Origin: Clostridia bacterium
GTDB lineage: Bacteria > Bacillota > Clostridia > Oscillospirales > Acutalibacteraceae
Assembly (NCBI GenBank): GCA_017407755.1
Contig: JAFQVY010000015.1
Location: 70,135 to 134,134, forward strand
Reading direction: 5' to 3'
Length of the DNA: 64,000 bases
In this document: positions 25,092 to 32,647 of the stretch, piece by piece
Numbering within the stretch: the first letter of the stretch is position 1
Layout: the number at the start of each line of letters is the position of its first letter
Made by a program: the position numbers and the translations under genes
The notes under the pieces: generated by a model
The model's input: only the letters and a program-made list of their open reading frames with translations
What the model was told of the DNA's origin: nothing
Databases searched by the model: none

Positions 25092-25861
25092 ACAATCTTC
25101 CTCAGTTCGATTACAATCTCAGCTATATCGTCTCCGATATTCTCAGGATTTGTAAATAAATCAGCAAAAAGCTTATTTATATTTTCCTCAAAGTTAGCAG
25201 GAAGTATTCTCAGGTTTTTCTTTGAAAGGCTAAGCAGGCGTTTTTCGCCGGGATGGGTCTGCTCATTAAGAGCAAACAAAATGTCAAAGTAAGACTCGAA
25301 AAATGCCGATGTGCGGTGGTTAACACTTACAAGGTCGCCTCGTTTAACTGCCTTTAAAATCTGACTGTCGTAAGAAGGGAGCATACCGCTGAGTAAGCTC
25401 ATATTCTTATTGATGATATTCTCTTTAAGCTCTTTAGGATAAGGCACGTTGAACCTGTCTTTGGTAGCCTGAAGTCTTCCGTTTTTATCACAGATAATTT
25501 TGCAGGTTAAAAGATTGTGCCACATACAGGTGGTATAGCCTGTACGGGCGTTAAAACCCTCAACCACACTTGCCACATCGTTAGTAAAATCGTCAAGATT
25601 TCTGTAAAGAATATCAATATCAATACCATTTTTCAGAGTACAGTTATCCTCAAGCTCCCAGAAATGATTGCCGAGTTCAATATAATCGCAATATTTTTCA
25701 AGTATGTTATTTCTTGTGGTATCATCGATATCACCTGTGCAGTATAAATAAACATCGTAGTCCGACTTTTCGTCAAAAGCTTCTCCAGCCCTTGAACCGC
25801 CAAGGGCAATAGCCTCAACCTCAGTAATATTTTTAAGTTCCTCAAATAATTTTTCCACCAT
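25088..25861 (-). CDS. Nucleotidyltransferase-domain protein
   Basis: The 257-residue protein has the polymerase-beta-type nucleotidyltransferase core: GGSRAGEAFDEKSDYDVYLY near residues 21-40 carries the Gly-Ser and Asp-x-Asp metal site. The rest is helical (VNHRTSAFFESYFDILFALN), like aminoglycoside-adenylyltransferase relatives. The target could be a small molecule or a protein; it is unknown. The start is set at ATG 25861, 6 bases after GGTGA, in preference to an in-frame TTG at 25867. It is translationally coupled to the nicotinamidase-like gene, so an NAD-related or regulatory role is possible. Confidence 0.72.
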   Translation of the reverse strand: MVEKLFEELKNITEVEAIALGGSRAGEAFDEKSDYDVYLYCTGDIDDTTRNNILEKYCDYIELGNHFWELEDNCTLKNGIDIDILYRNLDDFTNDVASVVEGFNARTGYTTCMWHNLLTCKIICDKNGRLQATKDRFNVPYPKELKENIINKNMSLLSGMLPSYDSQILKAVKRGDLVSVNHRTSAFFESYFDILFALNEQTHPGEKRLLSLSKKNLRILPANFEENINKLFADLFTNPENIGDDIAEIVIELRKIV

Positions 25862-25907
25862 AATCAATCACCGATTTTTATTTTACCATACCTTCCATAT
25901 AAAAGTA

Positions 25908-25932
25908 AATCCCCGACTTTTGGTCGGGGATT
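25908..25932 (-). terminator. Intrinsic terminator of lysS
   Basis: Perfect 10-bp stem AATCCCCGAC / GTCGGGGATT (25908-25917, 25923-25932), with T-rich sequence on the minus side, 7 bases after the lysS stop. Confidence 0.75.
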
Positions 25933-25939
25933 GGTTTTA

Positions 25940-27853
25940 TTAATAAAGCTTTGCACCAGCAGGGATTTTATTGCTTACCATTAAGAGGTTGAGCTTTTCC
26001 TCGCCTTCCTCATTGTGAACTGCAGAGAGGAGCATACCGTTACTTTCAGTGCCCATCATAGCTCTGGGAGGTAAATTTGTAATAGCAACCAAGGTTTTGC
26101 CCACAAGCTCCTCAGGCTCATAGTAAGCGTGAATACCGCTTAAGATAATTCTTTCTTTGTCTGTACCGTCGTTAAGAGTAAACTTTAAAAGCTTTTTGGA
26201 CTTGGGCACAGCCTCGCAAGCAATAACCTTAACAGCTCTGAAATCAGATTTTGAGAAGGTCTCGAAATCTACAAACTCCTCAAATAAAGGCTCAATCTCA
26301 ACCTTTGAGAAATCAATAACTTCTTCCTTTTCTTCTGCTACTGCCTTGGGAGCACGGTTTGCGCGCTTGCCTTCTTCAATAGGCTTCATTGTGGGGAAAA
26401 TGATAACGTCGCGGATAGAAGCGGAGTCGGTTAAAAGCATAACAAGTCTGTCAATACCCATACCCATACCGCCTGTGGGCGCCATACCATAGTTAAGAGC
26501 TGTGAGGAAGTCTTCGTCAATCTCGTTAGCTTCGTCGTCGCCTGCTTCTCTGAGCATCATCTGATGCTCAAAGCGGCTACGCTGGTCGTTGGGGTCGTTA
26601 AGCTCTGTGTAAGCGTTTGCAAGCTCACGGCGAGTTACGAAAAGCTCAAAACGGTCAACCAGCAAGGGGTTGCCCTCTAAACGCTTTGTAAGAGGAGAAA
26701 CCTCAATAGGATACTCTGTAATAAATGTAGGCTGAACGAGATTTTCTTCAACGAACTCCTCAAAAGCTGTGTTTAAGATATTGCCCCATGTGTCAGTAGG
26801 CTTAACCTCAAGATTAAGCTCTTTAGCAACTTCCTTAGCCTTTTCTGTGTCACCCATAAAGGTGCTGAAATCAACGCCCGAATACTTCTTTACCGCATCC
26901 ATCATTGTCATTCGTGCAAAGGGAAGCTTAAGGCTGATTTTCTCACCCTGATATATAATCTCATCAGTGCCGTTTGCTGCCATACAGCAACGGTTAACAA
27001 TCTGCTCTGTTCTGTCCATCATGCCTTTGAGGTCTGTGTAAGCCTCATAAAGCTCGATGGTTGTAAACTCAGGGTTATGCTTAACGTCCATACCCTCGTT
27101 TCTGAAAAGTCTGCCGATTTCGTAAACCTTTTCCATACCGCCTACGATAAGACGCTTAAGGTAAAGCTCGGTAGCAATACGAAGGTACATATCAAGGTCA
27201 AGGGTGTTGTGGTGAGTAATAAAGGGGCGTGCATTTGCACCGCCTGCGATTGTAGAAAGCACAGGAGTTTCTACCTCAAAATAACCCTCGTTGTCAAGAT
27301 ACTTTCTGATTTCAGAAACAATTCGTGTACGCTTTTTGAAAGTTTCCATAACCTCAGGGTTCATAATCATATCAACATAACGCTGACGGTATCTCAGGTC
27401 GGGGTCCTTTAAGCCGTGAAACTTCTCGGGCAAAGGTAAAAGCGACTTTGCAAGCATCTTAATGCCTGTGGCGTGAATGCTTGGCTCACCCATCTGGGTT
27501 CTGAAAACAAAGCCCTGCACCTCGGCAATATCGCCAACGTCCCACTTTTTAAGGTCAGAGTAAACCTCCTCGCCTAAATCGTCAAACTTTGCAAAAATCT
27601 GAATTTTGCCGCTTACGTCCCAAAGGTCCATAAACATAACCTTACCCTTGCCACGCTTTGATTTAATTCTGCCTGCAACGGTAACGGTTTTGCCGTCGAA
27701 ATTTTCAAAATTATCTGTAATATCCTTAGCAAAGGTGTCTCTTGAAGATGTGTTCACCATAAAAGGGTCGCGGCCGCTTGCCTGCATATTTGCAAGCTTT
27801 TCACGTCTTACCTGAACCTCGCTTGAGCTGTTGACATTGTTTTGCTCGCTCAT
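25940..27853 (-). CDS. lysS: Lysyl-tRNA synthetase, class II, with C-terminal Trbp111/EMAPII-like tRNA-binding domain
   Basis: Charges tRNA-Lys. Residues 1-500 form a normal class II LysRS: an OB-fold anticodon-binding domain in residues 50-150, motif 2 region FRNEGMDVKHNPEFTTIELY and motif 3 GMGMGIDRLVMLL near 470-485. After a short linker (about 505-525) the last 110 residues form a second OB-fold of the Trbp111 type, as in the C terminus of many MetRS proteins (FRAVKVIACEAVPKSKKLL, ILSGIHAYYEPEEL, GTESNGMLLSA). Classical bacterial LysRS is about 500 residues, so this 637-residue protein is a genuine fusion in one uninterrupted frame. The appended domain should improve tRNA binding. Confidence 0.94.
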   Translation of the reverse strand: MSEQNNVNSSSEVQVRREKLANMQASGRDPFMVNTSSRDTFAKDITDNFENFDGKTVTVAGRIKSKRGKGKVMFMDLWDVSGKIQIFAKFDDLGEEVYSDLKKWDVGDIAEVQGFVFRTQMGEPSIHATGIKMLAKSLLPLPEKFHGLKDPDLRYRQRYVDMIMNPEVMETFKKRTRIVSEIRKYLDNEGYFEVETPVLSTIAGGANARPFITHHNTLDLDMYLRIATELYLKRLIVGGMEKVYEIGRLFRNEGMDVKHNPEFTTIELYEAYTDLKGMMDRTEQIVNRCCMAANGTDEIIYQGEKISLKLPFARMTMMDAVKKYSGVDFSTFMGDTEKAKEVAKELNLEVKPTDTWGNILNTAFEEFVEENLVQPTFITEYPIEVSPLTKRLEGNPLLVDRFELFVTRRELANAYTELNDPNDQRSRFEHQMMLREAGDDEANEIDEDFLTALNYGMAPTGGMGMGIDRLVMLLTDSASIRDVIIFPTMKPIEEGKRANRAPKAVAEEKEEVIDFSKVEIEPLFEEFVDFETFSKSDFRAVKVIACEAVPKSKKLLKFTLNDGTDKERIILSGIHAYYEPEELVGKTLVAITNLPPRAMMGTESNGMLLSAVHNEEGEEKLNLLMVSNKIPAGAKLY

Positions 27854-27880
27854 TTTAAACTTCTCCTCTCATACACAAAA

Positions 27881-27901
27881 AGGGCGACTTAAAGCCGCCC
27901 T
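27881..27901 (-). terminator. Intrinsic terminator of greA
   Basis: AGGGCG / CGCCCT stem (27881-27886, 27896-27901) followed on the minus strand by TTTTTGTG. It separates greA from lysS 28 bases downstream, so lysS probably has little read-through from greA. Confidence 0.65.
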
Positions 27902-27906
27902 GTTTT

Positions 27907-28380
27907 TTATTTGGATACAGCCAGAACCTTAAACGTAATAAGGCCTGCAGGAACCTCAACCTCAACCATATCGCCAACCTTTTTGCCAAGCAAAGCTCTG
28001 CCAACAGGTGACTCGTCAGAGATTTTGTTTTCCTTGGGATTAGATTCGTTAGAGCCGATAATTCTGAACTCCTGCTCTCTGCCCATGCTGATATTTTCAA
28101 CCTTAACAAGAGAACCAACATGAACGGCCTGGTCGGTTATCTCGTTTTCATCAATAACTACTGCTACCTTTAAAGTAGCCTCGATAGTGGCAATTCTTGC
28201 TTCTAAGATTGCCTGCTCGTTTTTAGCGTCGTCGTACTCTGAGTTTTCAGAAAGGTCACCGTAAGAACGTGCAACCTTGATTTTTTCTGCGATTTCTTTT
28301 CGTTTTTCGCCTTTTAAAAGGTCAAGCTCCTCTTCAAGCTGTTTAAGACCCTCGGCGGTAAGCATAACTGTTTTAGCCAT
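27907..28380 (-). CDS. greA: Transcription elongation factor GreA
   Basis: Rescues backtracked RNA polymerase by stimulating transcript cleavage. The 157-residue length is standard. Residues 1-75 form the coiled coil ([23 protein letters not shown]), with the acidic loop tip [16 protein letters not shown]. Residues 80-157 form the FKBP-like C-terminal domain, ending in [30 protein letters not shown] lies before the start codon. Confidence 0.96.
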   Translation of the reverse strand: MAKTVMLTAEGLKQLEEELDLLKGEKRKEIAEKIKVARSYGDLSENSEYDDAKNEQAILEARIATIEATLKVAVVIDENEITDQAVHVGSLVKVENISMGREQEFRIIGSNESNPKENKISDESPVGRALLGKKVGDMVEVEVPAGLITFKVLAVSK

Positions 28381-28451
28381 TATATTCCTGTCCTTTCGGA
28401 TACATTTTTGGGTTTACCAATAGTTTATTATAGAATTTTAATAAGGATATG

Positions 28452-29270
28452 TCAAGTGTTAGAGGCAATATTCGTAAGATACTTTGAAAGGGATACAATA
28501 GTATGTGCCGCACTGCCGCCCTTTACTGCCTGAGGAATATATGAGCCTAAGTCGTATCTGCCGTAAAGGGTATATAAAGCTGAAGCAAAATATTCGGCAT
28601 CAAAGCCTTCTGGCAAAAGCTTAAAAAGGGACTCTGAAAGGTTAAAATAGTATTTGTAATAAACAGCACACCTTTGTGCCACTGCTGGTTTTGCCACAGA
28701 AAGTATTACGGCGGACTTTTCTACCGGAAGCTGTGCAGAAAGCTTTAAAGGAGCAACTATAAGCTGAGCTTTGCTAAGGCTTTTCATTCGCCTGCTTGCA
28801 TTTAAAACTGCACCGCTTTCTTCCATAAGCCGCATAGCTTCAGCGTTATAAATATCTGCCATTCGTGTTACTACCGTCAGACTTTCTGTAAATTTAAGCA
28901 GTCCTCCCACCCCATCGGCAATTCTTCCTTCAGGGTCGTAAACAGCAACGTTTATCCCCTTTTCTGTCTTTATGTCTTCAAGAATTTTTATTGCCATATT
29001 AAGACAAAGCCGAGACTTAAGCTCGTCGCAGTAAAACCGCTTAAGGCCCATATTATCCGGCAGAAAAACGTCTTCCTTTACAAGAAGCCTTTTAGCTTCT
29101 TCGCCGCAAGCCTTGGCAATTTTTTCGAAATTAACTTTTTTGCTTCTTTGTATATATCTGATGTGCTTAACCTCAAGCCCCTCTGCACTTTTGATTTCTT
29201 CAAGAATTTTATTTCTAAGGGGCAAAAACTTTCTGTTCGACGCTTTCTCAACAGTGAGAAATGTAAGCAT
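28452..29270 (-). CDS. Conserved protein of unknown function
   Basis: I do not recognise this 272-residue soluble protein. It has no signal peptide or membrane segment. The segment from about residue 115 to 190 (INVAVYDPEGRIADGVGGLL, then VVTRMADIYNAEA, GAVLNASRRM, LIVAPLKL) has the strand-helix rhythm of a Rossmann-like nucleotide domain, and the C-terminal part is helical. It follows the truncated Ctp-like gene on the minus strand. Its ribosome binding site lies inside the 3' arm of a terminator-like hairpin, so its expression is probably low or conditional. Confidence 0.55.
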   Translation of the reverse strand: MLTFLTVEKASNRKFLPLRNKILEEIKSAEGLEVKHIRYIQRSKKVNFEKIAKACGEEAKRLLVKEDVFLPDNMGLKRFYCDELKSRLCLNMAIKILEDIKTEKGINVAVYDPEGRIADGVGGLLKFTESLTVVTRMADIYNAEAMRLMEESGAVLNASRRMKSLSKAQLIVAPLKLSAQLPVEKSAVILSVAKPAVAQRCAVYYKYYFNLSESLFKLLPEGFDAEYFASALYTLYGRYDLGSYIPQAVKGGSAAHTIVSLSKYLTNIASNT

Positions 29271-29316
29271 AAAAAGACCTCCTGCAAATTATATACACAT
29301 ATATGCAGAAGGTCTT
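29271..29316 (-). terminator. Terminator hairpin that also contains the next gene's Shine-Dalgarno
   Basis: On the minus strand a 13-bp stem with one G-U pair (arms 29304-29316 and 29274-29286) is followed by T5. It sits 12 bases after the stop of the gene at 29328. The 3' arm contains GGAGG (29278-29282), the only ribosome site for the gene starting at 29270. Formation of the hairpin would stop transcription or hide the ribosome site. Confidence 0.7.
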
Positions 29317-29327
29317 AAATTTATTAT

Positions 29328-29699
29328 TTATTCTTTTGCATTCTCGGCAACTACCATATAAGTACCGTCGGAAAGTATCTGAAAGCTACAGCCTTTTTCT
29401 TCGTAAACGCTGTCTTTATATTCGTCAGCAGTCATAAACAAAACATCACCGTCAAGCGCCTTAGAATAAGCCTCTTTCATTGCATCGTGAAGCTTTTTTT
29501 CGTCAATAGTGCCGCTATAGTGCTGGCGTACAAAGCTGTCAATGTCAGAAAGCTTTGTAAACATATCCTGCTTCTCACTTAAATCCTTAAGCTTAGAATT
29601 AAAAATAGAGCGAGAAATCATAAACGCTGCTGAAAAAGCTATAGCTGCCGCCACAAGACAAGCCGCAACAGAAATGCCAAGGGAAACCTTTTTATTCAT
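29328..29699 (-). CDS. Truncated S41 carboxyl-terminal-processing-protease-like protein (N-terminal part only)
   Basis: The 123-residue protein has an N-terminal membrane anchor (residues 10-32). It then has the helical domain that precedes the PDZ domain in Ctp/S41 peptidases: FVRQHYSGTIDEKKLHDAMK, then YSKALDGDVLFMTADEY. The usual protein is about 400 residues; the PDZ and Ser-Lys catalytic domains are absent here and are not found downstream, where an unrelated gene begins. Position supports the reading: in many Firmicutes ftsE-ftsX-murein hydrolase activator is followed by a ctp gene. It has its own AAAGGTGG ribosome site. It is either a degenerate remnant or a retained anchor/regulator domain. 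Alternative: an unrelated anchored protein with chance similarity. Confidence 0.6.
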   Translation of the reverse strand: MNKKVSLGISVAACLVAAAIAFSAAFMISRSIFNSKLKDLSEKQDMFTKLSDIDSFVRQHYSGTIDEKKLHDAMKEAYSKALDGDVLFMTADEYKDSVYEEKGCSFQILSDGTYMVVAENAKE

Positions 29700-29712
29700 A
29701 AAAACGCCACCT

Positions 29713-30939
29713 TTAATATTCGGTCATAGGATCGTATCTTTCACCGTAATATCTTGCCTCAAAATGCAGATGAGGACCTGTAGAATAGCCTGTAGAGCCA
29801 ACGTAGCCGATAACCTCGCCTGCCGAAACAGTCTGACCTACGTAAGCAACTGCATCTGTAAGGTGAGCATATATTGTAGCCTTACCATCGCCATGGTCAA
29901 TCCACACATAGTTGCCGTAACCGCCGCCGCAACCGCAGCTGCCGTATTTACCCCAGTTGTGAGAGCAGTAATTGCATACGTCAATTACTGTGCCGCTATG
30001 TGCCGCAACAACTGTTGCACCCATAATGCCGGGGCCTGCAATATCAATACCACCGTGAGAGTAGCCTCTGTCTTCTGCCCAACCGGAAGAAAGATCCCAG
30101 AAGCCCGGTGTAGGCCATACCCAGTCGCCAGTCCCTACAATAGGTGTACTGCCGTCACCCTGTGAAGAGCCGCCGCTTTCCTGCTCCTGTCGTTCTTCTT
30201 CCTGACGTCTGAGCTCTTCGTAGTAAGCCTGAATCTGCTGTTCAACCTCATTTTGAGAAGCCTCGTTGGAGTCAAGCAATGCATCAAGCTCTTCTCGCTC
30301 GGTATAAAGACTTCTAAGGAGCTCTTCGTTTTCAGAGAGCATACCGTTAAGCTCTGTCTGTTTTTCTTCAAGGTCTGAGGTCTCGATTTCAAGAGAAGCC
30401 TTGTCCTCGTTCAAGGACTCGATTTCCTCGTTAATACCGTCAAGCTGACCTTCTATATCGTCAATGAGGTTTGAGTCATACTCTGAAAGGCTTTCGACAA
30501 GCTGAACCTTATCAACAAAATCGGTAAAGTCCTTTGCACCCAAAACGATTTCAAGTGTTGAGGCGTCGCCTGCCATATAAATAGACTTAAGCCTCTGGCG
30601 AAGGAGGTTCATATTTTCCTCTGCCTGCAAATTAAGCTCGTTAATAGCCTCTGCCTTTTCGGCAATCTTGTCGTTATACGCGTCAATTTTAGACCTGATA
30701 ATGGAAATTTCCTCGTTAACAGTTGCAATGTTGGCGGTAAGAGCGTCAACATACTCCTGCTGCTCATCTATATCATTTTGCTTTTCGTCGATAATCGCCT
30801 GATACTCAGCCGCTTCCTGCTCCAAAGCCGCCTGCTGGTCTTCTAAGTCAGAAATTGTGTCGGCACTTGTAAAAACCACCGCAGAAAACACAATAACCAC
30901 AGCCATTAAAGACGAAAAAACTCGCTTTAATATTTTCAT
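29713..30939 (-). CDS. Murein hydrolase activator / M23 peptidase with N-terminal coiled coil (EnvC/PcsB-like)
   Basis: The 408-residue secreted protein has a signal peptide (1-26, ending SADT) and two long coiled coils rich in Glu, Gln and Leu (27-110 and 160-250). An M23 domain follows at about 280-405. The zinc ligands and catalytic His are present (SHGGIDIAG, then GPHLHFEARYY). A Cys-rich insertion (CNYC, CGCGGGYGNY) precedes the third strand. Proteins of this type bind FtsX through the coiled coil and cleave, or trigger cleavage of, septal peptidoglycan. It lies 4 bases downstream of ftsX. Confidence 0.9.
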   Translation of the reverse strand: MKILKRVFSSLMAVVIVFSAVVFTSADTISDLEDQQAALEQEAAEYQAIIDEKQNDIDEQQEYVDALTANIATVNEEISIIRSKIDAYNDKIAEKAEAINELNLQAEENMNLLRQRLKSIYMAGDASTLEIVLGAKDFTDFVDKVQLVESLSEYDSNLIDDIEGQLDGINEEIESLNEDKASLEIETSDLEEKQTELNGMLSENEELLRSLYTEREELDALLDSNEASQNEVEQQIQAYYEELRRQEEERQEQESGGSSQGDGSTPIVGTGDWVWPTPGFWDLSSGWAEDRGYSHGGIDIAGPGIMGATVVAAHSGTVIDVCNYCSHNWGKYGSCGCGGGYGNYVWIDHGDGKATIYAHLTDAVAYVGQTVSAGEVIGYVGSTGYSTGPHLHFEARYYGERYDPMTEY

Positions 30940-30943
30940 ATTA

Positions 30944-31849
30944 TTACCATCCTAAAAGTTCGTTGCCTTCTTTTCTTAAATATCTGCCGATAGAAATAAT
31001 ACTGCCAAGCATACCTATAAGCATACCTGCAAAAATAAATATCACCCAAACGTAAATTGCAAGCTCACCGTAAGGAATAAACTTAAACTGGATAATATTC
31101 TGCACACCCTTCATAACCGCATCGTAAACAAGGGTTAAAAGAAGCGAGCCGATAACACCCGAAATAAGTCCGATAATCATACCCTCAAAAACAAAGGGAA
31201 TTCTTATGAAGGTATCAGTTGCACCAACGGACTTCATAATGCTTATTTCAAATCTTCTGGAATACATTGTCATACGGATTGTATTTGAAATAATAAATAT
31301 AGAAATCAGCGAAAGTGCAAGGACAATCCAAAGGCTCATGGAAGACACAAGTGTGCTTAAAGACGTAAGCTTTTGGGCAATTTCTCTGGTGTCTCGCACA
31401 GAATCAACGCCCTCAATCGAGGTAATCTGAGCCATGGTTTCGTCATAAAGAGAAAGGTCAGTAAGTGTAACGTCAACAGAGTTTGGCAAAGGGTTTCCCT
31501 CGCCCTGCATCTGTGAGAAAATGTCTTCTCTTAAGGTGTCCTCATATTCTAAAATAGCGTCATCCTTCGACACAAATTCAGTGTCGGAAACATTGGAAAT
31601 TTTGCCGATTTCGTTTTGAATGTAAACCGCTTCAAGGTCAGTAACCTCCTGATTTAAGAAAACACGGGTTACGTTCTCGCCGCCGATTTCTTCAACTACA
31701 GTTGAAACATTAAGGGTAATAAGCTCAGCCGCACCTGTTAAAAGTAAGCAGGAAACAAGCACACCGATTGAAGCAATGCTCATCATTCTGTTTGACCAGA
31801 TGCTTTTGATACCCTCTTTTAAAAGGTAACCAAAACCGCTTAATCTCAT
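30944..31849 (-). CDS. ftsX: Cell division protein FtsX
   Basis: Membrane partner of FtsE that relays ATP hydrolysis to an extracellular murein hydrolase. The 301-residue protein has the FtsX layout: a cytoplasmic N terminus, a first membrane helix near 22-45 and an extracellular domain of about 120 residues. Three helices follow at the C terminus, including SIFIISNTIRMTMYSRRFEI (the coupling helix region) and LRKEGNELLGW at the end. The start overlaps the ftsE stop by 4 bases (ATGA), with GGAGGTG upstream. Confidence 0.95.
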   Translation of the reverse strand: MRLSGFGYLLKEGIKSIWSNRMMSIASIGVLVSCLLLTGAAELITLNVSTVVEEIGGENVTRVFLNQEVTDLEAVYIQNEIGKISNVSDTEFVSKDDAILEYEDTLREDIFSQMQGEGNPLPNSVDVTLTDLSLYDETMAQITSIEGVDSVRDTREIAQKLTSLSTLVSSMSLWIVLALSLISIFIISNTIRMTMYSRRFEISIMKSVGATDTFIRIPFVFEGMIIGLISGVIGSLLLTLVYDAVMKGVQNIIQFKFIPYGELAIYVWVIFIFAGMLIGMLGSIISIGRYLRKEGNELLGW

Positions 31850-32541
31850 TCTGTGGCACCTCCCTCTACAGGCTGGAGGTTTACTGTATCCTCAACTACA
31901 ACGCCCTTGTCGATAGTAATAACACGCCTGCCAAAGCTGTGCACAAGGTCGTGCTCGTGAGTAACAATAAGAATAGTTGTTCCACGCTTGTTTATTTCCG
32001 AAAGAAGCTCCATAATCTCGTAGCTCATTTCGGGGTCAATGTTACCTGTAGGCTCGTCGGCAATAATCATCATAGGATTATTAACCAAAGCCCTTGCCAA
32101 GCCTACACGCTGCTGTTCACCGCCCGAAAGCTCAGAGGGATAACGGTCAGCCTTGGTCTCAAGGCCTACAAGCTCAAGTATGTAAGGCACACGTTTCTTA
32201 ATTGCTCTGGGTCTTGCACCAATGGCGCGCATTGCGAAAGCTACATTGTCGTAAACCGTCATTTTATCTATAAGTCGGAAATCCTGAAAAACTATGCCCA
32301 TAGTACGTCTGAGCATCGGCACGTGGCGGTGCTTCATTTTGTCAACTCGCATACCGTTGACAAAAATCGAGCCCGAAGTAGGAGTTTCCTCGTGCATTAT
32401 AAGTTTAAGGAAGGTACTTTTACCTGCACCGGAAGAACCCACAATAAACACAAACTCGCCTTTTTCAATAGTAAGGCTTGCCTTGTTTAAGGCGTGAGTT
32501 CCCGAAGGGTAAACCTTTGAAACATTGCGAAATTCAATCAT
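31846..32541 (-). CDS. ftsE: Cell division ATP-binding protein FtsE
   Basis: ABC-type ATPase of 231 residues. Walker A GSSGAGKST (about 35-43), Q-loop region VFQDFRLI, signature LSGGEQQR, Walker B MIIADEPTGN and H-loop VTHEHD are all intact. It opens with the FtsE-typical IEFRNVSKVYPSG. With FtsX it powers the murein hydrolase activator encoded next in the operon. The operon order is ftsE-ftsX-EnvC-like-Ctp-like. Confidence 0.96.
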   Translation of the reverse strand: MIEFRNVSKVYPSGTHALNKASLTIEKGEFVFIVGSSGAGKSTFLKLIMHEETPTSGSIFVNGMRVDKMKHRHVPMLRRTMGIVFQDFRLIDKMTVYDNVAFAMRAIGARPRAIKKRVPYILELVGLETKADRYPSELSGGEQQRVGLARALVNNPMMIIADEPTGNIDPEMSYEIMELLSEINKRGTTILIVTHEHDLVHSFGRRVITIDKGVVVEDTVNLQPVEGGATE

Positions 32542-32598
32542 ATTATCCTGCTTTCTTAATAAGCCAAATTTTGGAAAAATCTTCTTTAATAGTGTAAA

Positions 32599-32638
32599 TC
32601 GCCTTGCATACGCCGCAAACGCGCCGCATACAAAGCGA
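32599..32638 (-). other. Imperfect hairpin between the PucR-type regulator gene and ftsE
   Basis: About 14 pairs including G-U wobbles can form between the two flanks of this GC-rich island in otherwise AT-rich DNA, just after the regulator gene's stop codon. There is no clear T tail, so this may be a weak terminator or an RNA structure in a common transcript. Confidence 0.35.
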
Positions 32639-32647
32639 CTTTTGTTT

